Below, piece after piece: positions 55,090 through 64,000 of a stretch of 64,000 nucleotides of DNA (positions are counted from its first letter, which is position 1; every line of letters starts with the position of its first letter). The stretch is from assembly GCA_020698575.1 (NCBI GenBank), contig CM036247.1:27318431-27382430 (forward strand), read 5' to 3'. Source of the DNA: Bostrychus sinensis. Taxonomy: Eukaryota > Chordata > Actinopteri > Gobiiformes > Eleotridae. A model generated the notes under the pieces. The model saw only the letters and a list, made by a program, of their open reading frames with translations, did no database searches and was not told the DNA's origin. The position numbers were made by a program, and so were the translations under genes.

Positions 55090-56919
55090 GTAACAGATCC
55101 ACCACTGGCTGTTAAAATGTTCTAATTTATATTACAGTTTTAGGGTGATTGAGCGGTGCACATGACACAACACATGCAGAATAAGGCCTGTGTGTAGTCA
55201 AATGGGACTCAGATATTTACACAACAAATCAATCAACTCCAGATCCAAAGCAAAGCGGGCCTTGATAGACACATCAAAGCCGCGTTGTTGTCAGCTTCAT
55301 AAATTCCCTGTATTCATAACCTATTTTGCAGAAAGCACGTACTGTAACCTTTTGAAAACACAACTGGTGTAATCGGCTCTCATTTCATCTAACACGAGTG
55401 TCTGACAGAGCGCTCCAAATACACAAACAAACCGGTGCAGAATGGAAGATGAAGGGTCTGTTGAGATGCTACTATTTGTATCTTCATTTGTTCAAACAAT
55501 AAAATCATTTGTATTTGTTTCATTACAGGGTGTGGCTGACAGTGGTGTTAAAATGTCAGGAATTCCAATTTTGTCGACTGTAAGATATCCTTGGGTGTTT
55601 TAAAGCAATTATCCATGTGATTTTATCAGGGAAGCAAAAATTAACAGCGCTGATAGCCAGTAATTAACTGGCTCAAGGCTGATACGCTACAGTAACCAAT
55701 TAGATCACATCTGAATATTTGTAAAGAGATAGCTAAGAAAGAAAGGCTTCCACTGAGTGGTACAAGAGTTTGGTGTAGGTAACCACTGAAAAGGCTTGCA
55801 TTTACAATGTGTTTACAAGTACTGTCTATGTAAACAACTGCAACATACATGTTCTACAGCAGTGGTTCTCCACTGGTCTGGCTTCAGGACCCAACATCAC
55901 TCTATAATGACAAGCCACAACCCAAAAAAGAGCAAATTCAACTGATCAAATGTATTAAATAAACACATTGTGCAGTTTGAACCTGAGATAGTATAATATC
56001 AGAATATCACAGTATGCCAACACAATCATCACTATGTATATGTGAACACACAACAAAAGTAGACAGAGACAAGAGACAAGTAAGAAACTAGTTGTGGAGA
56101 GTAGAAAGTTAATGCTGTGTACAATCCACTCACATCGAAAGATACACAGTATATCCTTCATCAGCTTGCCATGTCTTTTCATACCTCCGTAGTATGAGAG
56201 GTGAGAGGGGCCCCATGTAGCATGTCTGGAGAGAAAAGTTGTGTTCAATTAAGCAGGCGCTCCTTAAGATTTTAAGAGAGGGTCTGGGTGACGCTGCATG
56301 TGTCAAGTGCTTATATGTTATAAACCAAATCTATGTGCATTGCCATTAATTAGAAAAAAGTCATATTACTGTTGTTAATTGGGACGTCTAGGAACTTCCC
56401 TGCATTTTAGTGCACCCACCAATGAATTGTTGAATTATTTAAAGTTATTTGACATTATTTTGAAGTTATTTGCATAGTGTGTTTTTAATTTAGAAGTAAG
56501 TAAGATGTGATTGATATTGTCCAATAGAGACACTACAGTTTAAAAAAGCCCACTGCATTGATGGAACAAAAAAGTGCTAACTAAATGGTATGGAACGCCT
56601 ATAGAGAAAGCTTTGTATCCATTTGAATCAAGAAAATAAGCTGTTAAACTTTCATAATTGTGCACCAAAAGACCATAATTAGTCGATCATAATACTGTTC
56701 AGGCAAAGACAACATAATGCATGTTTAGTATTTCATGGATTGGCTTCAAATGGTTGCATACTGTACATGTAAGACAGCACTGTTGACAAACCACAGACCG
56801 CCTCTTGGTTTCTTCAAAGACAGTGTACAGTCAATCTCCTTGGTGGCCAGTAGCTATACCATTCTTTGTACTCACCACCAGCACTCTCCACACCAGCAGC
56901 TTAAACCCAGCAGGTTTGG

Positions 56920-57177
56920 TCAGCGTGGGATTATTTTCCAGTGATCTCTTCCCTGGAGCCTGACTGTGAATCCATTGAGATTGCATTGAAGCTGTAGATC
57001 ACATGACTCCAAGTCAACCATCATGACAGCACCCTCTTCCATCAAAGTGTCACCGTGCACCTCTACACCCCCCAGCGCTCTCACACTGAAGAGAACAGTT
57101 TGTACCTGAGCGTTATTGTGGATCGACTGAACAACTTCAAAAGCCATACAATCAACAGTGCCATTGTAAATAAACAA
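56920..57177 (-). pseudogene. Unidentified protein-like open frame on the minus strand
   Basis: An 85-codon frame has ordinary protein composition (QSIHNNAQVQTVLFSVRALG, DLESCDLQLQCNLNGFTVRL), unlike the low-complexity frames elsewhere. No start context, splice pair or continuation in other frames was convincing. I do not recognise the family. It may be a fragment of a retrocopy or a chance frame. Confidence 0.25.
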
Positions 57178-59439
57178 AACAAAAACATACCATTATGTAC
57201 CTCACTCTCACCCTGTAATCACATGTAGTAGGTCGATCATCCTCTCAGTGATAATGGTCCATTGTGTGTCAGATGAGAGGGCCAGATGAACAAACACATT
57301 GAGCAACCTACATGCAGCCTTACTCAAAATCCATCAACATTTGCCAAAGCTATGTGTATATTGCTCTATAAAATTGTTAGCTCAAATGTATTTGTAGTTC
57401 TTTCACATTCTGAAAATATATTGTCAAGAACATGTGCAACCAAGTGTCAGCGCAAGAATAGAAATGCTATTACTTGACTAACTTTACTCACATGTGAAGC
57501 CATAGAAGATGATTAAGAGGCAGCATAACAATGTGATTATTTGAATCAAAAATCTAGCACACAGTTAAATGTTCACTGTGCACACATTAAAAATGACATA
57601 CACATAGCTTGTTTTTGAAATTATTTTGACAATAATATTTCTCTTTCATGTTTCTCCTGTCTGCTTCTCTACTGTGCTGACCGTTTATTGTACTCTTAAA
57701 AAAAAGTTTAAAAAAACTCAAGGCAACAGGATCCCTCAAGACTTTTGAGTTTTGGGGGAAACTCAAAATCTCTCTCTCTACACAGGATATTTTTTTGTTC
57801 ACCTTGTTCACTATTTGTTCAGAAAAAGTATTATTATTTATCTTAATAAAAACTAAATATACTAAATTAAACAAAAGAATATATTTTCTGAACAATGGAT
57901 AGTAGGTTGGCTGTAAGATGAGTTAAAAAAAATAATGATAGAGAGTAGCTACTAAAATTAGCAAACCAAACTTACCTAATGGTGATTCAACAGCAACATA
58001 CCAGCTTAACCATTTAAGTAAGACTTAATCTTTTAGTAAAGCACCACTAAAACCTCTATTTCTATAGATAATAAAGAGACAGATAGATATTCCTATTAAA
58101 TAACTGGAGCCCAAATCCTCCAAAACAAAAACATGTGTTTATCTGTTTTTGGCATTCATTTTCATAAGAGTATTTCTCACTAAACACTTTGGATGCAATA
58201 CAGTTGTGTTGCTGTGCTGTGTATTTTACCGTAGCGGAGGAAAATAATATTAGAATGCACCTTGGCAGCGAAAGGACCGCTTTTACTCCCATTCATATAT
58301 AATTACATAGTTTTATCAACACAATAGGAGGGCTGATTGTATTACATGTGTAGTGATACTCAATACTATACTATAATATGCAGCGCCATATCCCCGGCTG
58401 CTTACTAAATCCATGCATATTGTTTGTTTGACTTGCACACATTTCTGCTTATCTGCCCAAAGCATGAAACTGCATAAATCATTACAATACACAATGTTGT
58501 GGCATAAGGGAGCCAGTCACCTGACCATGTCACGAGCCAATCAAATATTCTCACTGCAGTAGCTATACAAACAGTACGGCGGTTGTAAAAAAAATATGTG
58601 CCAAGACCTGATTTACACTCGATTCAAGACGGGCTTCTGACATGTTGTGAAGGTCGAATTGGCCCTTTGGAAGTGAGATGGCCCAGGCATGGATGTCACC
58701 CCCTTGAATTAGAGCTGTTTGAACATGCCACCCACCTCCACTGTGATAGGCCAGATGGAACGGCGTATGATGAGTTCTAGGAGAGGAGGGAAAAAAAAGG
58801 AAAGAAGAATGGCTCTCATTTCTCCTTGAAGCTTCGATTTTCTCACGACAAGTTCTGGCAAGCTGCGGGGCGGACAGGGGACAGCGATAGCCTGGAGTGT
58901 CACACCGTGGACTTTGAATGTAAAAAAAAAAGTGCTACAGTCGAACTAGTGATTGATTTTTGAGATATACTAGAAGTTAAAAAATATCCAGAAGTTAAAA
59001 AAAAGATTTAGATACAGAAAATAATGTTCTAACTTGTACCACATATACAGTAGGTCCCAAGGCATTATAGTACATAGGGTTTCCCTGGAAAACAACAATT
59101 ACGCAATGGAATTATATTTATCACTAAGCCACGTCAGTTTGGAACAAAGTGGAGGCAGATGTATCTGTAACACCGTGTGCTGTTTTCTTTTGTATAAATG
59201 AAATGGTTTATTTAAGTGTAGCCAATCAAAGCTCAGCAAACTGTGTCAGGATGCTATAGATCATTCAAAAGCAAGAACAAACATGGATTTCATAAAGCCC
59301 TTGTTGTTCTAACAATACTCAGTTTGTCATATTTATAGTATGACATTCATTTACTTTGTAAAGTATTTTTTTGTAAGACTTTGTTGTGAGTGTGTGATGT
59401 AATGTTAGTAATACTTTAAATGTATAGAGTTTTTTCACA

Positions 59440-59615
59440 CCATCCTGAATTTTTGTTTGCTTCGTTTGAAGAAAGGTATTATAAGATTTATATTTCCTTC
59501 TACTCCTTTTCAATTATATAACAAATGGATGGAAAGTTATTTTATCTTGAAACATAGCTACAAACAATTGTGAACATGATTGAAGCAAATAAATGAAATG
59601 AAATGAAATTTGCTG
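59440..59615 (+). mobile_element. LINE 3' tail fragment in intron 7
   Basis: TTCCTTCTACTCCTTTTCAA and an AAATAAATGAAATGAAATGA tail resemble the 3' end of fish LINEs that finish in short ATGAA-type repeats. The fragment inside the hAT-like element at 7446 resembles its complement. Confidence 0.6.
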
Positions 59616-60623
59616 TTTTTGCAATTGCTTAGGCTCCAAAATCAAATTTGAAACTTGAAACACAAAGAGCAAAAAGTTAGATCAAATTGCCACAACTCTA
59701 CACAAACTATCACTCTTTTATCACAATACTACACACAGAAATCTAAAACACAATAGTATCTGTATAACTTTTACCCTTTTTTTTACTTCTAATTTGTACT
59801 TTGTGTATAAATGCCATACATAAACATATTTCTTTAAATATATTTGCCATTTTATGTTGTATTTTTTGCACATTTAAAACATTTAACAAATATGACAAAG
59901 AAAAACAAAAAAAATTGTTGATAGCTCTACACATAGACTTATCACCTCAGAACAACCAATGTAAAAAAAATATTGTAGATTTATCAGTGCTGTGTCTTGT
60001 TAGTGCTGGACAGAACATATAGTTAAATATGATATACTGATATACTATATATAGAACATATAGTTAAATATAAAAACTGTACTAACAATGAAGTAACTAT
60101 TTCAGAAGCAAACAAATCAAACCCAAATGTGTCTGTGAGTGACTAATTCGTGCCGGAGCTCGGAGGTGGACTATCAGGGAATCATAATAGGGGGCAGTTA
60201 TGTGTGCCCCCCTTCTCACGGGGAATCAAGCAAAAAGAGATGGATGTTAATTAACTCTGTAGTCTGCAGGGAAAATGCGTTGGAGGCGTTGAGATGTAAA
60301 ATGTAATTAAAAAAAAAGCGGAATGGTGCTTGTTGCCTTTGTGTTGGTACGTTTGTGCCGTGGATGTGTGTGGGTGTGAATTAACTCGCAGAGAAGGATA
60401 CAAGCTTCAGCATTGTGTGTATTGTTCAATGCATTTGCATATTCATCTGTGTCTGTTTGTTTATTATTGCTGTTGTCCTATTGCAATAGCTACTAATTAT
60501 TGTTTTGTTCAGCACAGTCAGTAGGTGTGAGGAAACATAAAGCTGTAAAGAGTAAATATGCAAAAAAAAAATAAAAAATTCTTCATTGTGATTCTAAATA
60601 TATGTATGTGTGTTGTGTTTCAG

Positions 60624-60731
60624 TCGCACTGGGACGGACTGACTGGGAGATTGTCGTTCAACAAGACCACAGGCCTGCGCACAGACTTTGACCTGGACAT
60701 TGTCAGTCTGAAGGAAGACGGTTTGGAAAAG
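60624..60731 (+). CDS. grik3: grik3 exon 8, end of the amino-terminal domain
   Basis: The exon is 108 nt (36 codons), the family length, with acceptor TGTGTTTCAG. It encodes SHWDGLTGRLSFNKTTGLRT, DFDLDIVSLKEDGLEK. One sequon (NKT) is visible. SLKEDGLEK is GluK3-like, as GluK2 has SLKEEGLEK. The border was placed after GAAAAG because the family splits here before the next residue (V or I). The resulting donor, GTCATT, is weak: C at +3 and T at +5. Reading through adds two codons and then TAA, so an unspliced transcript would end right after the amino-terminal domain. Confidence 0.93.
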
Positions 60732-61589
60732 GTCATTTAACAAAATATAACAACCCATGATGTTATCTTCTATTAGCATGAATCATGTTTGTCACAGATC
60801 CTGTGATAAAGTCAACAACCCCACCTTCCACCCCCATCAACAACATACTGTACCTATCACCACCTCATCATCACTGAACTATCCCAATCAACATTCACTG
60901 ACTGGGATCAGCCCTATGTTCCCACATTTCTAACATTTGAGGTTAGAGGGTAAGGGTTAAACTACGCCCCCATTTTATATTAATACTCTCAGAATTTACA
61001 TAGAGTTGTGGAAAATAGAGTTATAGGAACATATGCTCTCTCGGAGCGAAGCATTTCATTTGATTTGGAACTGGCCTATCACAGTCTTTTATCTGCAGCG
61101 TGTCTTACAGTAGTGGAAGAGTTAACCAAGGTAGAGCTAGCTATCAAGCTAATTTAGTAACTTCACAGACCTGATTAATGGCATTAAGTTGTTCCTTCAT
61201 TACTTGTTGGTTCTGCTGAAGTCTGGGTTATTGTCCAGTCCTCTGTGTTTCTTCAGTCTTGTTGCAATTTTAGCAACAGTAAAGTCCTGTTGACATCTGA
61301 AAAAGACTTTTTCCACAAGTCTTTGTACAGCTGGCTTTTGCTGCTGTCCCTGTTCAAAAATAAGTACACAGCTGCTCATAATACGCCGTATTCTGATGTT
61401 TTATGGAAAAAAAAAAAAAAAAAAAAAACCCGGCAGGAATCCATGTTTGTTTGAATCAACGGCGCACTGCTTACATCCTGCCCTTCGTTCTTCTGATTGG
61501 TTGCTCTGTCACAGAAATGTTATCAAAGGGATACCAGAGTAACTTCTTTGTAAGAATAGTTTGTCTGGCATGCCAGGCTAGTAAAATAA
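60732..61589. other. Start of intron 8
   Basis: It contains a GTTGTGGAAAATAGAG stretch at about 61005 that resembles a unit of the minisatellite at 61590, and a 22-A run at 61406-61427. No gene was recognised. Confidence 0.4.
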
Positions 61590-61715
61590 GGTTGTGGTAC
61601 ATAGAGCTGTAGGAACATATGGCTATGGGAATATATGCTGTGGAAAAATAGGGCTGTGAGAACATAGGGCTGTGGGAACATAGGGCTGTGGGAACATAGA
61701 ACTGTAGGAACATAG
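61590..61715. repeat. Minisatellite, unit of about 16 bp
   Basis: Units of the form GAACATAGGGCTGTGG are repeated about seven times, with the central ones identical and the outer ones diverged (GAACATAGAACTGTAG, GAATATATGCTGTGG). Minus-strand frames across it are by-products of the repeat. Confidence 0.88.
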
Positions 61716-64000
61716 ACATGCTCCCCGTTGATTGAATGCTGAGAAATTGGTGGAGCCAATGCTAATGTCCCTAATTCAAGCACAAGCATATGATTGGCCA
61801 AAAAATGATATAAGAGATTTATTTTTCAGCTGTTCTTGTTATTACTTTTTACAATTAGTTTTTAATGATTTAACATTGCTAATCATTCCTTTGCATATAA
61901 CTTTATACACTAAATACAAAAAAAAAAAAAAAAAAAAAAATCAGGCAACAGAAGAGATTGTTGATTGAAATTTTACTCCCCAGCATACTTTTTTTAATAA
62001 GTTTGCAATAACTGGAGCTATATTGAAATGTAATATTTTCATTTTTATATAAAATAGGGTGAAAGATACAGGGAAGGAAGTTGGTTTAAAACTACACCAC
62101 ACTGTAAGAAAGGATGTGGTTTTTTTTTTTTTTTTAAAGGAGAATATTGTATCTTGAAATAGTCGCCCTTACTTCACGAAATGATGTTTTCACTTTCGAA
62201 AAAATAACCCTATATTTCACTTCCAGTATAAAAACAGCCTCTCACTACATGAAGCTGATATTAATTTCTGTAACAGTAACACCATACTGTAATGGATGGC
62301 TAATTCCAGTGTGACATTTCCTCTTCGATGCGGCGCAGATAATGCAAATCTGACAGTATCATTTACCTCCTAACAAGGAACAAATTGGCTGTTTCAACAT
62401 AAGCATAAGTTAGTGGATCATAAAGCAAATTGGATTAGGGTACACATTAGGGTGTTAATTGCAGTCTGTCTTAATGATAATTCGAGGTGATGCCCAAAAT
62501 GCTGTTTGGTGGTAATGAGCTGTATAAACACGTCTGAGAAAACAGAGAAAATCTCAAACTAAAAGCTTGGTAATGCAGAAGTTATTTTATTACAATGCAA
62601 AGCAAAGTGCCCTCTGGACTACAACAGCTTTTGTCTACTAGAGGGCTTTCATACATTATGAATACATTTAATAGGGATAAGTCCCATTATGACTTGCTCA
62701 AGCACTCCCCACGGGCTCAGGACTATATAATAGCCGGGGTTTTCAGCATGTAACCCTTCTGTTCAGAGACAGAGCTTATGACAGCACCGCCTTTCTTTGA
62801 AATCGTTCCTCTTCCTTTTCTCTTCTTGTCCTGTGAGTGCCGAATTAGCTGCAGTCATCTCCCAAAAGTATTTGATGCTATATTAGCGTCTTCACATTGT
62901 CGCTCTGACAAATCCTCAAGCATGTTAGCGTGGATCCAACACTTTCTTCTTCTTACATCCGTGGAATTGGCTTTGACTCCATGAGCCTGTTAAGATGTGG
63001 ACTTTTCTCGGCACTAATCCTTTGTAATTGAATATTAGCCCAAGTTTGAGCTCCTGGTGACGGAATTATGAGCAGGATCTCGGAGCGACACTTTCCGGCA
63101 ACGTTCAGGAAGGTGAGGGAAGAAAACTACTCATCCCCCGGTTGCATAACTTTGGAATCAAATCTGGTGCTAATCACGGCTAATGAAGTGCACTAATTGT
63201 AATTGGGCACAATTAGTCGGAATTTTGCAAAGCGGAAAGCATTCAGGTATTTTTAAAGCTTTCTCCTGGAGTCCTCTTTGCTTGCGTGACAAGCTGTAAC
63301 TAATGTGGATTTTAAATTAGACCTGTATACCTCTCAAACAGGGCTATGCGTAGTATTTGTGGTACGCTAGCATTTAAAATGCTATATATACGAGGCAAAA
63401 TATGTTAAATAGCATTACAGAGTGTAGGCCTATTTATGTTTCTATACATACAGTATATGGATTACCATTGGTTTGTTTGTTGGTTTGTTTGTTAGCATGT
63501 TTTGATTATGGGAATTTCTCTCCAAAAGGTCAGTATATGTCCAAAGGAGAAATGTTTTCATTTTTTTAGGTGGATTTGGAATAAAGGATTCTGCACCATT
63601 GCCAGATAGGGATACTCCAGCTTCCAACAAAGGAGTCAGTGAAGGAATCACATTCTTTGAACTAAAACATTTTGGCACCATTACACAAGGCATGTTTGAT
63701 GAGAAATATTTAGAAATACAATAACTTGAGAGCATCAAGATGGATTGCAGTAGAGTCATTCAGCCCCAAACCTCTGCACCCACATCCTGAAAGGGCAAAT
63801 TGATAGAAGATAGATGAGAGGAGACAAAGAAGACAATAGAGTGATGACATCCAAGATTGGAATAAAAAATCTCTTGGGAAGTGCACAGCCTTTGGCAAGA
63901 CAAAGAAGTCCAGGGTAGAAGTTGGCTGGGACATCCATGATTCCCAACCCTCAGCAATGAGGATGGGAGCAAACAAGACCAGACAAGAAGTCATACTTGT
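61716..64000. other. Intron 8, with a candidate conserved block
   Basis: An A-run lies at 61918-61940 and a T-run at about 62120-62136. Positions 62280-63320 are non-repetitive, with AATTAG/TAATTG cores arranged around 63190-63225 (CTAATTGTAATTGGGCACAA), suggesting a regulatory block. Frames at 63442-63994 on the minus strand overlap in several registers and have no domain. The end of the window is still intron. Confidence 0.4.

Larger units (their letters stand above)
55090..60623. other. Intron 7, mostly unannotated
   Basis: A hAT-like left end (CAGTGGTTCTCCACTGGTCT) begins at about 55859, but its right end was not found. Positions 58490-58910 and 60120-60440 are GC-richer, non-repetitive and candidate conserved blocks. 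Two other entries, at 56920 and 59440, describe the remaining visible features. Confidence 0.4.
38781..60731 (+). other. grik3: grik3-like kainate receptor gene, internal part (exons 2-8)
   Basis: Seven + strand exons with GT/AG borders join in one frame into 364 residues of the amino-terminal (LIVBP-like) domain of a kainate receptor. GluK subunits are glutamate-gated cation channels of the synaptic membrane, and this domain drives subunit assembly. Paralogue choice rests on residues that I recall as typical of GluK3: RLKIRQLP with RPLLKEMKRSREFRIIFDCS in exon 4, MTVNSLQCHRHK with RFGGRFM in exon 7, and SLKEDGLEK in exon 8. Exon 2 is more GluK1/GluK2-like (EELAFKFAV, DSFEASRK). Intron lengths are 557, 1022, 3911, 6588, 3248 and 5534 nt. 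The signal-peptide exon and everything after the amino-terminal domain are absent. The family is certain, the paralogue likely. Confidence 0.9.

Noticed and set aside
55859..56400. hAT-like left end CAGTGGTTCTCCACTGG
   Set aside because: No matching right end or 8-bp duplication was found, so the element could not be delimited.
61471..61801. Two minus-strand frames of 82 and 92 codons with repeating tyrosine/serine/proline motifs
   Set aside because: They are translations of the 16-bp minisatellite, whose unit has few stops in this register.
1..64000. CRISPR arrays, operons, phage or other prokaryotic systems
   Set aside because: The window has spliced vertebrate exons and fish-type repeats throughout; no regularly spaced repeats or bacterial gene layout were seen.

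Overview
The window looks like intronic and exonic DNA of a teleost fish. It is AT-rich and gene-poor, and it is full of repeats in the style of fish genomes: hAT-type and TTAA-type MITEs, Tc1-like remnants, tRNA-headed SINE-like repeats and LINE 3' ends. The only gene identified with confidence is a kainate-type ionotropic glutamate receptor subunit on the + strand. It matches GluK3 (grik3) best, judged by remembered family sequences.

Layout. Positions 1 to 38,780 hold no recognisable grik3 exon and are best read as intron 1 plus possible upstream sequence. The signal-peptide exon was not found. Seven consecutive coding exons follow: 38,781-38,954; 39,512-39,769; 40,792-40,973; 44,885-44,938; 51,527-51,697; 54,946-55,089; 60,624-60,731. 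They join without any frame break into 364 residues covering nearly the whole extracellular amino-terminal domain. Exon lengths of 258, 182, 54, 144 and 108 nt agree with the vertebrate GRIK pattern as I know it. The ligand-binding domain, channel and C-terminus must lie beyond position 64,000.

Repeats fill much of the rest. Several mobile elements can be delimited to the base by terminal inverted repeats plus target-site duplications: hAT-like elements at 22,069, 26,768, 30,607, 35,881 and 47,068, TTAA-type MITEs at 41,318 and 53,372, and Tc1-like deletion derivatives at 15,782 and 39,015. The element at 35,881 carries a second MITE inside it. LINE reverse-transcriptase or 3' end relics lie in introns 3, 5, 6 and 7.

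Other observations are three pairs of diverged local duplications, a CpG-rich block ending in an ATG followed by a strong splice donor near 25,143, a 16-bp minisatellite near 61,650, and several non-repetitive GC-richer blocks that could be conserved regulatory elements. I found no bacterial-type system, CRISPR array, rRNA or convincing tRNA gene. The possible novelty is modest: gene structure and element architecture, not a new system.
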